From positions 6,493,441-6,557,440 of the forward strand of contig JARWIR010000016.1 of the NCBI GenBank assembly GCA_029959085.1: DNA of 64,000 bases, in the 5' to 3' direction. Of the stretch, positions 36,061 through 48,041 are shown piece by piece. The notes under the pieces were generated by a model that made no database searches, was not told the DNA's origin, and worked only from the letters and a program-made list of their open reading frames with translations. The stretch is from Nemophila menziesii. Its lineage: Eukaryota > Streptophyta > Magnoliopsida > Boraginales > Hydrophyllaceae. The stretch's first letter is position 1; every line of letters begins with the position of its first letter. A program made the position numbers and the translations under genes.

Positions 36061-36159
36061 ACTCTATAATTTATACAAGTGCCTTCAGGTATGGGTTATA
36101 ATTAGTCTAAATAAAATAACAATTTTTCAAATGACCCATAGTCGCTAGATAAACGAAGA

Positions 36160-36340
36160 CCAGATCATCCTGGGGGTTTTGAATCACTCATGTATAGATC
36201 TAAAGGTCATGTGTTCAATCCACACAGACTACATTCATCGAAAAAAAATTTGTCTCAACAATTTGGATATCTAACTTCACCCAAGGGACCTGGGCTTGGT
36301 TCCCATTAATGGAATAAACTTTTTCTTTTATAATGGCATA
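36160..36340 (+). mobile_element. tRNA-like SINE scraps
   Basis: Two B-box-like phrases, GTCATGTGTTCAATCC (near 36,208) followed by an A-run, and GGGCTTGGTTCCCATTAATGG (near 36,290) followed by a T-rich tail, suggest two partial SINE copies. Weak evidence. Confidence 0.3.
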
Positions 36341-36540
36341 AACCACAAACCATGAATGTTGAATCTTGAATCTTGAACCGAAAACCATGAAATTTGAACC
36401 TTAAACTTTTAACCATGAAATAATTTATTTAAAAAATGCATGCAAGCTAAATACAACAAATGAATTATATGCATAAAGACACATGTGTACAAGAAATGAA
36501 AAATCATGAGCCATAAATTAAAAATTATTTAGATATGTGT

Positions 36541-37590
36541 TAATTTATGTAAAATAACCTTAACCTTGACCTTAAACTTAACATTAACCATAAACCTAAA
36601 CTTGAGCTTAACCATAAACTTAAACCTCAAACCTTGTCTCTTAATACTTAAACCTTAAACTTACCCTTAACCTTAACCTTAACATTAAACCATAAACTTT
36701 ACCTTAAACCTTGAAATGTAAACCTTAACCATAACTTTTATCTTAACCTTAACCTTAAACCTTAAACAATTAATGTTAAACCTTAACCTTAATATCGACC
36801 TTAACCTTAACATAAACCTTAAACTTAACCATTAACCTTAACCCTTAGATTCAACCTTAATATTAACCTTAACTTTAGCCTTAACCTTAACCTTAACTTG
36901 ACCTTAACTTTAACCTTAACCTTAACCTTAACCTTGACCTTAACCTTAACCTTAACCTTAACCTTAACCTTAACCTTAACCTTAACCTTAACCTTAACCT
37001 TTACCTCAACCTTAACCTCAACATTAACCTTAACCTTAATCTTAGCCTTAATCTTAACCTTATCCTTAACCTTAACCTTAGCCTTATCCTTAACCTTAAC
37101 CTTAAACTTAATCTTAACCTTAACCTTAACCTTAACCTTAACCTTAACCTTAGAATTACCCTTAACCTTGAACCTTAAACCTTAAAGTTAAAACTTAACC
37201 GTGACCTTGAACCCATAAACCTGTAAACTCAAACCTTAACCCCAACTTTGACCATAACCTTGACCTTAACAATTAACCTTAGTTTTTACCTTAAACCTTG
37301 AACTTTAAACAAAATCACAACCTTAAACTTAACTAGATAACGATTCATTGGGCTGATATTCGACCGTAAGCCTTAAATCTCATCAAATCTTAACCTTAAA
37401 CCTAACAAGTTATATTTTAAATCTTAACTTAAATCTTAACATTTACCTTAATATAATCTTAACCTTAACCTTGACCCTTAACCGTAACTTTAAGCTTAAA
37501 CTGAACTTTAACATTAACCTTAACTTTAACTTTTTCCTTGACAGGTAAAAAAAGAAAAAAATTAATTTTAATTTAAAACTTAACCTTAAC
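36541..37590. repeat. (CCTTAA)n hexanucleotide array
   Basis: The array becomes increasingly regular toward its core: from about 36,900 to 37,010 and 37,110 to 37,150 it is nearly pure AACCTT. It decays on both sides into variants such as CCTTAAACCTTAACC and CTTGACC. The 95-codon ORF at 36898-37185 only translates the repeat as Thr-Leu. The unit is not the plant telomere repeat CCCTAAA. Confidence 0.93.
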
Positions 37591-37639
37591 CTTGATTTTG
37601 ACCCAGGCAACCTTTGTTCGATTCCGGTCAACGGAACAA

Positions 37640-38281
37640 AAATTTTGTTAAGTATTTTCGGACACGGATTTTAATATTAGAAAAAATATTTGAATAGAAG
37701 AAAAAATATTATTGGGACTTTTTTTTCCAAAAAAGGTCTGAGACCATGTAAAGAAAATGGTCCGAAAACAACATTTAATTTTTTTTTTTAAGAATCACAT
37801 ACCCAAGTAATATATGATCCTAAACCATTATAATTTTAACCTAATTTTCCAGTTTACTTGTGTCTTTTTTTTTTTTTTTTTTTGTCATTTTACTTGTGTC
37901 ACTTTATTGTTATAGATGGCCCTAGTAGCCAATTATATCATTAAGGTCAAGATGAAGTGAACCACAAGAATTTATATGACCTTTAACTTCATTGTTTAAT
38001 TATCGTTAAGCTAACCTATTTTATCCATATTAAAATAAAATGTTTAGGTCTTGATCAAGTACAGTTAGTTGGCGTTTCGTATCTTGTTTTAAAGATCTTT
38101 CATTTTCAGCACGAACACTAATCTCAATTATCAATTCAGGTATGTCAAGTATATGGAACAAGATAAAGACACTTTAGCTACCCATACAGTTTCGTGTAAA
38201 GGAGGTTTGATCATTCTCTGACCATCAAAATACGGATACCATCAAAACTATTTACAAATATAATTTTTTGGGTCGATTATT
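37640..38281. other. AT-rich stretch, nothing recognised
   Basis: Two poly(T) runs near 37,780 and 37,868 but no gene or transposon termini seen. Confidence 0.45.
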
Positions 38282-38611
38282 CACTACAAGAAATAGTATC
38301 TTTAGCGGCAAAAAATTTAACACTAAAAATCTTAATTTTGCCGCTAATAGTTGTTATTTTTCGCCTCTATAAGTTTATCGCTAAAGATACCTTTAGTAGC
38401 AAATTATTTGTTTTTGCCTCTATTAACTTTATCTTTAGCGGCAAAATATTGCCGCTAAAAATATAATTAGAGGCCATTTTGTTTTTTTAAAATATCATTA
38501 GAGGCCATTTTAATTGTTGCCGCAATAGCTTCCCCGCTTATGTTATCATTAGAGGCCATTTTAATTGTTGCCGCAATAGCTTCCCCGCTAATGCTACTAT
38601 TTCTTGTAGTG
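38282..38611. mobile_element. CACTA-type non-autonomous element, 330 bp
   Basis: Starts CACTACAAGAAATAGTA and ends with its exact reverse complement TACTATTTCTTGTAGTG, the canonical CACTA terminus. The 3-mer ATT flanks both ends (38279-38281, 38612-38614), matching the 3-bp duplication of the superfamily. Inside, TTTAGCGGCAAAA/TTGCCGCTAAT words recur in both orientations, and a 51-bp unit (ATCATTAGAGGCCATTTTAA and following) is duplicated in tandem at 38494 and 38545. No coding capacity. Confidence 0.95.
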
Positions 38612-38816
38612 ATTTAACAGTCCACTTTAAAGAGTAAATTAATTGATAAATTTCATTAGTTCATGAATATAATACTCAATTTAATTTATTATGTGATTAA
38701 ATATTCTTTTATAAATAAAAAAAGGATCTACCAAAGAAAAACGACGTAGTAAAATTTTCTTTTCGAAAATATAACATATTTAGAGGTCACGGTATAAATT
38801 TCAGTACCTCTGAGGT

Positions 38817-39070
38817 TTTTTTTCTTTTTCTTTTGGTTACGTGGGTGATGTGAGTCAGTTTGCGCGCACCACGACTAATCTCAACGATATGTATTTTTTC
38901 TTTTGGGTACGTGGGTGATGCGAGTCAGTTTGCACGCACCACGACTAATCTTAGGGGATATACACGCCTCTCCATGTATATTTTTGAGGAGATTCGAACC
39001 TTGTAACTCCCCTTTAAGTGCTGAAGAAAATAGTAAGGTCCTGACCATTTGAACTAACCCAACTAGTTTT
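38817..39070 (-). mobile_element. tRNA-derived SINE with internal duplication
   Basis: Same family as the SINE at 4,995-5,245. The minus-strand head AACTAGTTGGGTTAGTTCAA carries the A box and GGTTCGAATCTCC the B box (about 38,988-39,000). The body contains GTTTGCGCGCACCACGACTA, and the tail is a T-rich run on the plus strand. About 60 bp of the body, with GTACGTGGGTGATGCGAGTC, is present twice (about 38,840 and 38,900), so this copy has an internal tandem duplication next to its tail. Confidence 0.65.
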
Positions 39071-39466
39071 CAACGATGTTTTTAGTTAATACAACTAAAT
39101 CCATTCTCTCTAATCTTTAAATCGGGGATTGAATTATTCTACTTATGTACACTTAGCACCCCCCCTCCCCAAAAATAAAATTATGTATAGTGGGTCGATG
39201 TTTATCTTTATGGATTTACTTTGGATCGCCTGTAAATGTGACATTTAATCTGCACACGTATTCGTTTCTCTATAAACTCTTCCAATTTCAGATGTCGTGC
39301 GCGTTCCTGTTTTATCTTTTCCGAATCCCGTCAATCTAGTGGGCTCCGGATCCCCGACCTCTTGTTGTCTAGTTCAGTATGGTAAACACGTCTTGGTAAT
39401 CTATCTCGGTGTGTTATTCCTTGTCCACAAATTCTTCGATAACTGAGAGTCTCTCATATAGATATA
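39071..39466. other. unassigned stretch
   Basis: A less AT-rich patch around 39,290-39,420 has no lasting frame and no domain I recognise. Confidence 0.4.
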
Positions 39467-42400
39467 TTTTTTTGTTAGGTAACCGGGTTCATGAAGTACA
39501 AATAAAAACTATACAGTTTACAAAAGTTTCTTCTACCTAGGCCTGAAAGCTTACAGTAGTATTTATCATAAAACATGTGCCATTTAATCTCCTTTAGAAC
39601 CATCTCCTTATCGGGTGATTCTCCTCTCATAGCAAGATTGTTCAGCATTCTCCAAATGTAATAGATGGTGGCTTAAAAAGTAACCGTCCATACTTTTCTC
39701 CTCAAATTATACGGCCCTTTAGTTTTTTAGCCATTTAAGCTCACACAAGATCGTACTCATATCCATTTTAATCTCTAACCATTTCTTTACCTCATTTCAA
39801 ATGTCCCTTACAAAGGTACATTCAAATAATAGATTCTTGTTTAATTAAAAAATTTAACCACACAACTCACAAAGTGGGTCCAACTCCATGTATATCATCC
39901 TATCTTTAGTCCAAAACCTCTCATGTTTCGGTATCCATATAATGATTCCATGTCTCAGAATGAAACAAGAATCCCACAAATATTCGTTCAAGTTTTAAGA
40001 AAAGATCGATAGCAAAAAATATCATAATGATATTTATACATGGCATATTACTCACCACTAGAAAGATCATTTCCGATGGAGAGATCATTGGCGGAGGAGA
40101 ACCATCTTGACAATATCTTCTCACCTCCTTTATTACCAGGTAAAATTCCAATCTCATCTTCAACTCCAAAATTTGTTTCAAAAGAGGAAGTCCATTTTAT
40201 TCACTTGCCACAACCAAACACTCTTATTTTTAAGTATTTCCCATGTATCCATCTAATTCAAAACAAATCTTTTTTATCAATACTTTTCCATAACATCTTC
40301 ATAAGCAACACTTCGTTCCAAACTCTAAGTTCTTGAGCCCAATCCCTTCTTCATCTTTCAGAGTACATATCGTTTTTCACTTAATTATGGAGAATTCATA
40401 TCCCAAAAAAAATCTACAAATAATCGTAATACTCTCACGTACACAAACTGGGACCAGAAAGATAGACAACCAAAAACATACTACCCATTGAAGCGCAAAT
40501 CTAATGAGTTCCAATCGACCCACATATGAGAGAGAAGGTGTGTTCCAAGATCTAACAGAACTCTCCAATTTATCAATAAGAGTTGTAATCTCTTGAAAGT
40601 AAAATCAAGGCTACAAGTGGTACACCCAAGTAAGAAATGGCATAACCCCTTTCTCAAGTTGTGTTGTTTCCAAAATATCTTCAAGCATATCATTTTAATA
40701 CCCACATAATAAATGTTCGATTTAATAACATTTAAATAAAGTCCCGAGCACTCCCCAAAAACTTTCAGTCTCTCCATTTAAATTTTAACCTGATCATGGT
40801 TTCCTTTTGCTAGTAGCATGAGGTCATCGACAAAGGCTAGATGTGTGATCTTGGCTTTTCCACATTTAGAATAATATTTAAACCCATGAATAGTATTCTT
40901 TTTCAAAAGGCACTAGAGATATCCAAGGCACAAGATAAAGAGATAATGTGAGAGAGGACCACCTTGTCTCATCCCCCTCCTCTTTTAAAAATTCCATGAA
41001 ATTATCTATTAAACCCACCAAATAATAAGTAATAGAAACACATACCATAATTCAATAAACATATTATCTTGGAAAATTGATACCTTTGAGTACCTCATGA
41101 AGAAACTCCCACGAAATCGATTCATAAGACTTGCAAAAATCCATTTTGATCGTGCATCCCGGAGAACTACTAGTACTATTATATTCTCGCAATAATTCTT
41201 GCATAAAGTGTATGTTCTCGACCATCGATCTTCCAGAGACAAAAGGATTTTGCGCTTTATCATCTATTTCACCTAACACCAGTTTCATATGATATGCTAT
41301 AATCACAGTGATAGCCTATAGATCATATTACAACAAGATATGGGTCTACAAACTTGAACTTTCAAGGCATTGTCCTTATTCGGAATGAGAGCAATAAAAT
41401 TGTATTTAATTGCCTAAGTAAGAAACCGGATACAAAAATTCATGTACCGCTTTAATTACTTCTTCTCTAATAAGTTCTCAAGATATTTTGATAAGAGGGA
41501 AGAATACCCATTATGCCAGGGGGCTTTGTCATTTGCTATATGAAAATCACCTCTTTAATTTCATAATAGGAAACCTATTTACACATATATAATCCTTTCT
41601 CTCTTGTCAAGAGCTTCCCCCAATTGAGAACCCTGGCATCTACAATACCGATATTACTTTTCGAACCAAACAATCCCTTGTAATAATCCACAACAAATTC
41701 ATATACTTGGGCACTAGAAGTTCTTTCTTCACCATTAGAACATTGGATCTTGGGATGAATCTTCTTATTTTCTTACTCTTCATAATTCCATGACAAATTC
41801 TTTTGCATCAGTCACTCTTAAGTGTATATCCAAGTTTATCTTTTTGTTGAAGAAAGTTAATTTTGGCCTTCTCAAGTAACCTATTTGTTTTATGAAGCTC
41901 AACTAGATCCTCAAGGTTATCATTATTATCCATTTTTTAAAAACTAACCTCAGATACCTCAAGTGATTCAATTTCCCTTTTAACTCTCTCAGAAATATGC
42001 GAGTAAGCTCCTCATTTAATCATCTCAAATCCATTCTCAAGGAACGGATTTTCTGACATATTATGTATTGTTTGGTCCCATGGGTTTGATTTTTATTCCA
42101 CCCAATCCTCACCACCTCACTATACTCCTTATGATCCACAAACATATTAAAGAAACGAAAAAGTTGTTACTCTATTCTCATTTTGCAAGAATAGTGAAAC
42201 TATGCACGGGGAATGATTTGTGACACTAGATTTTGGCAAAACATATGCAAGAAAATAGTGATTAGAAGCTTCAAGCCTCCGATTACCCAAAACTCTATCT
42301 ATCTGACTAAGAATATGATTGTTATCCCAAGTGAAGAATTGACCCGGATATTGCAAGTCTCCAAACCGAGGATATTGCAACATACATCGAAATTCATTAA

Positions 42401-44640
42401 AATCTCTCATAGTCACAATCCTTACATTTTTCCTCTCATTGTGAGCTAAAATGTTTTCAAATTCCCCCAAGAGAAGCCACGGTATATCGAAAGTAGTAGC
42501 ATAGTATACTAGGTCTTTTTCATAATTCTCTTTTTTTAATATTCATCTTGAATATATGAAAGAGGTATAAAGGCTTATAGAGGTTACATTACATACAACT
42601 TTTAAATGGATAGCTTTAGGTGTAGTTGAGAGTATTTCCACCTCAACTTTGAACGAGTCCAAAACAATCAAGACCTTACCATGCTCAACTATATTAAAAG
42701 TATCCACGTGCTCCCACCCTCTTAACATAGTGTTCATGAATTTATTTACACTTCCTCAATTAATCCTGGTATCCAAAATGCCCAAATATCAATATTCTTC
42801 CTCCTAAGAAGCATAACCACTCCTCGCCTCTTATGGGGTGAGCTGAATGCCCTCGTGTTCCAAGTTGTGATTATCATAAAGTGTTCTTTGAGGGGTTCCA
42901 CTTGTTTTCTCTTTCAACACTTTCATGTCTTGCCCTCCGATAGTTTATCTTAAGACGTTCTTTTTACTGTCTCACTAGAATTTGCTTCCTTTTACTAGTT
43001 TCTTGATTTTTGGTTCTTTTACTAACGACCATAATAAAATGATTATTTACTGTAGCTTCCTTTCCCTAACACAAAACATCTTTATCCCAAAAGACTGAAG
43101 TACTCAAAAAACCCCAAAACCCCCAAACCTTCAAGTACATGCACTTTACCCAATCGTTTAACGAATGCCCAGTTAACCATTCAGATTCTATCCATATTAT
43201 CCTCTTTCCGTACTTGAAATTCATCCTTGGGTAAACTTATAGAGAAGTACGATCTGTTGCAAACTTATTCAAAATAACATTACTGTGTAGTTTTCTCGAG
43301 CTATGATGTTGCTGCGAGAACTGCAGGTCAAACTTTGGTTGATGTTGTACATCAACTTTAGTATGGTTAGTGTTTACTCCATGTGACTGATGTTCATCTA
43401 TGGTTAAGTGAGTAGAATTAACTGCTTGAACAAAGTCCTTTTGTCGTGCAAAATACTGCAACTCCTTGTAAGAATGCACAAACTTCTACTACAGGAAAAA
43501 CTTGGTGCATCTTTTGAGCTTCTCCTGCTGAGCTATATTCTAGCGCCATGTTCCTGCGAAGCTCCTAAACATGGTCTATATTTTATAAATTCAAGGAGTC
43601 ATCGTGTGATTCCCAAGCAGTTGCAACTGCTCTAATACCTATCTAATCTTTACTATTTGTAAATGTTGTAACACGGTTGTTGTTAGATGTAGTACTTGGT
43701 TCATGTGGATGAGCAGCGACCAAGCTTGATTTATGAAGTCATCCAAGCTGGAAATGTTTACTAATACCCAAATTATTAACTTCTTGACTCTGAATTGTGT
43801 CACCCTTTCCATTGACATTACTCCTTATTCGAGGTCTTTCAACATTCTTGTACAAACATTTATCTTCAAATTGTTCAAATGCCTTTCTTTTATTACCGCA
43901 AGGGGTAAATTTTCATACTCCTCCTTAAGTATAAACTCTTAACCATTAGGTGAAGGAAATTCAATAACCTCCTTTTTCTTCTTGCTCAAATCAAGCTCAA
44001 TAAGAACATGGGCATAACTAATATCTCCACTCTATGATGTGACCCCATCGGTTCAAATGGGTTACCAGCTTGGGAGGCTATTTTAGATATAACGTGATTG
44101 GTATGAATTTTGTTCGGTAGATTCCTAATAATAATAATCCAAGACAGTATCTTTGTAAGTTCAATATTTTGAAAACCGAAGAAATTTGGAATTTCGTAGA
44201 GCAATAGTATACGACCATAGGACGAGTAGGGGCCTTTAGTAAGACCAAGTTTCCTCTTCTTGTCCTTGTTGACCTTGAAGACTAACCAACCAATAGGGTG
44301 TCTCAGAAGCCTACACTTCACATTACACTCTTTCAATGTTCTCCGAATATCCTCCATACCTGTGTTCTTTTACCCGCACTATAACTAATTAGCAAAAATC
44401 CAAAAGTTTGTTCAAATGTCAAAATATCACTCTCTAACAGTTATAGCTTTCCCCCTTCGATAGGTTCAAAATGTTGAAGTTCCATACCTACCAAACCCTT
44501 CATATTGTTATGAAGCAAGCTCTTGTAATCCATTTTTACCTTTTCCTCTATCTCCGTTTGGGTGAAACTCTGACTTATCCCATCTAGATCATACACTTCA
44601 GAACTGCCGGGTCAAGGTTACTTAGCATTCCCGAATGAAT
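39467..44640 (-). mobile_element. LINE C, decayed, nearly full length
   Basis: A minus-strand plant LINE of a different family from B and D. ORF1 scrap at 44357-43986 is DUF4283-like (WIIIIRNLPNKIHTNHVISK, then IASQAGNPFEP). Endonuclease scraps lie at about 42900-42147 (IHLKVVCNVTSISLYTSFIY; MRDFNEFRCML; FFTWDN; QIDRVLGNRRLE; TNHSPCIVS, where SDH has become TNH). RT scraps lie at 41306-40377 (NPFVSGRSMVENIHFMQELL, CTIKMDFCKSYESISWEFLH, an LAFVDDLMLL catalytic block near 40,830, and WNTPSLSYVGRLELIRFALQ). The minus-strand 3' end carries an A-run (T-run 39467-39473) after CGGTTACCTAAC. Many stops and frameshifts make it inactive. The 5' end near 44,640 is approximate. Confidence 0.85.
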
Positions 44641-44649
44641 GGATTCTAT

Positions 44650-44996
44650 GCCGTCCTTTTGGGTGAATAAAGGTGTAGTGTATTTTGATCACAAACGGTA
44701 TTTAGGCATCGGTTTAAAGAGACGTATCATTGTACGTGAATTCCGAAATAAGGACCCGCCTAGGAAACATTGACCCGCCGATATTCAGATGCAGTTAGAT
44801 GGGTGCCTATTGTGTTTCTCGGTAAACATAAGGATTTTGGTGGCAGGAGACAAAGCATACGGGTCCTCCTGAGCTTAACTGGAAGGAAAAGAGTATTTTC
44901 TTTCGTTTACCATATTAGTCAGAAAATGTTAAAACATAACATCGACGTTATGCATTGTGAGAAGAATGGGTGTGTGATGTCTCTGTATTTGTGATA
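44650..44996 (+). pseudogene. CACTA transposase (TNP2-like) fragment
   Basis: Plus-strand scraps fit the TNP2 transposase of En/Spm elements: VYFDHKRYL (the 'C-H-R-R-F-L' region), REFRNKDPP, LTRRYSDAV, and then SQKMLKHNIDVMHCEKNGC, which matches the highly conserved 'L-R-H-N-L-D-V-M-H-I-E-K-N' block. Two frames are needed, and the rest of the gene is missing on both sides, so this is a dead fragment abutting LINE C. The match is from memory of the family motif. Confidence 0.6.
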
Positions 44997-45570
44997 TAAT
45001 TATATAGGTTGGAGATATCATTTTAGGTGTATTCAAGTATTTAATATTAGATTTTTATTCATATTTTGACAAATTTTTATTTATTGTCTTGATTTGATGA
45101 TTTATTATTTTTGGAGTATATTGGGTTTAATTTGTTTGTTTAGTGTGAAGATTTAGAGATATATGAAAATTAAATAGATGCCAAATCAATTATGAGAGAT
45201 AAGGAAAGAAGATATGTATAGAAATTGGAAATAGAAGGAAGTACAGATGAAATAAGAAAGGAAAAGCTGTCAAGTAAATATGAAATTCTGCATCCATGTC
45301 TATTAAAGTGAAGATAACTTAAATTTGGCTGGGAATTTGGAGGAGAAATCTAAAGGAAATTTGTAGATCTTTTCAACGCAGTCGTTTCGATATAAAGTAG
45401 GCAAAAATTGGAGCAATGAAGAAGTTACGCAGAAAATAAAAGACTTGGAAATAACTAAAGAGAAGAAGTTAGTATAAGAGTTTAGCTCGAGATCTAGCAA
45501 GTAATCCTCATTAGCCTTGTTATAACCTATTTATGTAAGGGAGACTTGTGTGATATTTAATAGCCAGTAT
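44997..45570. other. AT-rich stretch, nothing recognised
   Basis: No ORF with a domain and no repeats seen. Confidence 0.45.
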
Positions 45571-47172
45571 TCTATATTTCTCCTAACCCCCTTCCGGGTA
45601 GACTTAGGTGGCGACCTAACAAATACCAGGGGACTTGGGTAAGGAGACCCTACGCAATGATTAATGATCGGTGACTAATCTCAAACTCTAATGACTATCT
45701 AGTTAGGCAAGCCCTACCGGATCACTACCGCATACTAGAACATTTATGTGGTATTTCAATAATTAGACACCACTTCTGGGTGACCATCTAACTACTATTA
45801 ATGTAATCATATACGTTTGCAACCGCAAGAACTACACACAATATATCAAAACACATAAAAGCAAATAATAAAACACCAATTTCAATTACATGTAAAAGAC
45901 ATCCCAAAATGAAATACATATAAAACAAGTCTAGGATTCATATACATATGCTAATCTCAAGCTAAAATAGAATTAGTTCATACTAGAGAAAGAAAGAAAA
46001 ACAATAATGTGAAGGATTGGGAAGGCATGATTTGTTGTCCAACTTCTTCTGATCTTCTATTCTCTTGATGTAAGCTTCCTCTTGGTTTAAAGGCCGACCA
46101 AGGATGAGTTCTCTAGGGTAGGAATGAGTATATATAGGCCCTTGGTCGAAATTAGGAATAATCGCCAAGTTAAGGAGTCCAGATCTTACCAAATTCGTAT
46201 TCCTAACTTGTAGGAAGGGATAAACCTTAACAAATTTTGTTTTGGTCATATCTTATTCGTTACTTATCATATTTTGACGTTATTTATATGGAAACGACCG
46301 GGTTGAAAAGATCTAACTACTCATATAAATATATCCATAATTCCAAACCGTTTTTCTGCAGTAAATTATTTAGTGGACGTATGTTCAATTTTGGCAGCTT
46401 CTTTCATTCCAAATATATCCAAACACTTCCTTTTTTACTTTGACTAAGGGTTTGCCTTTACTTTTCCTTTTTAAATCAGTTTCCTTAGGTGTAATAGCTT
46501 CCATATATCTAAGTGCTACACAAATAACACATAAATTACGCGCAAAGTCTCATAAAATAGAAAAATACCTAAAACTAGACAAGAAAGTGTAAAGTATAAA
46601 TAAATGGGGAAAGTCTCGAAATTAATGACTAAATAACCCTAAAATGATGTCTCATGTATAGATTAATTTATCACAAATAGAGAGACATCGAAAAGAAAAC
46701 AAAAACAAAACGAAGCGTAATTAAAAAACAATTAACTCTACTAAAAAAATAAACACAAAACTTAATGTTGCAATCCTCGGAAGCGGCACCAAGAACTTGT
46801 TCGCTCCTAGAGTGTGATATAAATCAACACCGAAGAAGAGAAGCAACTAACCGCAAGTGTTCAGGTCGTTCTAAGAAATAAGTAAGTAAATACAGGAATT
46901 TCGGCTCCACGGGGATTGCAGAAATAAATAAAGATAATGAAATTTCACTTGTTTTGATTAATAAACTACTAATGCAAGAATTGAAATTAATTTAATATTA
47001 AAACTAAATTAAACTAAAGAAGATTTATTAATATGAGAGATATACTTGAGTCTCGTTAGGGAATCATCAAAGTTAACAATCTAATGCATTTGTTTAAAGA
47101 AAAGGTCGGTATTTTACTAATTGTCGGGACTCTGTTATCTTCCTAACTCCCGTCAGGGTAGACTTAGATTTC
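45571..47172 (-). mobile_element. noncoding LTR-retrotransposon remnant, probably Ty3 Tat-like
   Basis: At 46774-46791 the minus strand reads TGGTGCCGCTTCCGAGGA, which differs at four positions from the tRNA-Arg primer binding site typical of plant Tat/Ogre elements. The plus strand to its right (AAGAACTTGTTCGCTCC, then CTCCACGGGGATTGCAG) resembles the LTR ends of such elements. The GC-richer patch at 45,600-45,780 has the style of their untranslated region. No gag-pol frame is left. A phrase of about 30 bp around GGGTAGACTTAG occurs at both 45579-45607 and 47139-47167. Class and boundaries are tentative. Confidence 0.42.
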
Positions 47173-47352
47173 CTGCACCTCTCCAGGAAATTTAATGGTT
47201 GTGCCGACAACCTCGCCAAACAGGCTAGACACATATCCAGGGGCAACTACACAACAACAATCGCATTTACGAGATCATTTGCAAGACTCAGAGTTGGCTT
47301 CAGGAGAGGGATGCAATCTATCTAGTTTCATACCATGTAAAAAAAATTATTC
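47173..47352 (+). mobile_element. 5'-truncated LINE tail (RNase H end)
   Basis: Starting at 47176 a frame reads HLSRKFNGCADNLAKQAR, the conserved C-terminal block of plant LINE RNase H ('H-V-x-R-x-x-N-x-x-AD-x-LA'). It runs to a stop near 47,322 and is followed by TTTCATACCATGTAAAAAAAA, a LINE-like 3' end with a short poly(A). It appears to have inserted into the LTR-element remnant. I found no clear target duplication. Confidence 0.72.
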
Positions 47353-48041
47353 ATGAGTTATAAATGTCTTGGGTTGGTTAATTGTATTTATTGCTATCTT
47401 TGATAGCTAAGTTATAAATCATCTTCTTGATATGTAGTCATAGTTTTCGTTCAAAGAAGCCTCAAATTAATTGTTTTCCTTTGGAAAACTTCTTACTGAT
47501 TTGTAATTTCAATGAATCGCCCCCCAAAACATAAATATTTCTTTATATACCACGACCCTTTAATACGCCACTAGTACTTCATCATTTTCTTTCTTTTTTT
47601 GCATTTAGTTTTACATATAGCAAGACAAATATTAATATATGGATTCTAAGAGGGTCTATCGAACTATAATTTCTTTTTATTCAGATGGAAACAAAAACGT
47701 AGTAGTACAAAACAAGTAATTAAGACATAAAACCAAAAACTAAATAATAAATTGATACAAACAAACAAATTTCATACGTGACTAACCCAAGAGGGTTGAT
47801 TTGCAATTGTGTCTACGAGAGAAGAATGGTCGAGCAAGGGCTTTTGTTAAAGTTCTGGTTTTCTGTAAGTGGCAATAAAACACAAGATTACTTCTTTCCA
47901 GCTCCCACTATAAACCAGGCTGTTTTTTCATCAATCAATATCCAAAAGCTTGAAAAAGATCGATCTATCACATCATTTTTTGTGTTTCTTTGAGGCGTTT
48001 TCTCCTCTTTATTTTCAGATTTAACTTTTAAACTGCTTGAG
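47353..48041. other. upstream region of the F-box gene
   Basis: AT-rich DNA without repeats that I recognise. The proximal 130 bases should hold the core promoter and 5' UTR of the F-box gene. Confidence 0.4.
47909..47914 (+). promoter_or_regulatory. candidate TATA box of the F-box gene
   Basis: TATAAA in the context CCCACTATAAACCAGG lies 128 bp before the ATG, leaving room for a 5' UTR of about 95 bases. It is the best-placed TATA in the region; other AT-rich words exist further upstream. Confidence 0.45.

Noticed and set aside
36898..37185. 95-codon ORF of Thr-Leu repeats
   Set aside because: It is only the translation of the (CCTTAA)n hexamer array.
36541..37590. Interstitial telomere
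   Set aside because: The unit is CCTTAA, not the plant telomere CCCTAAA, and I see no run of the true telomere unit.
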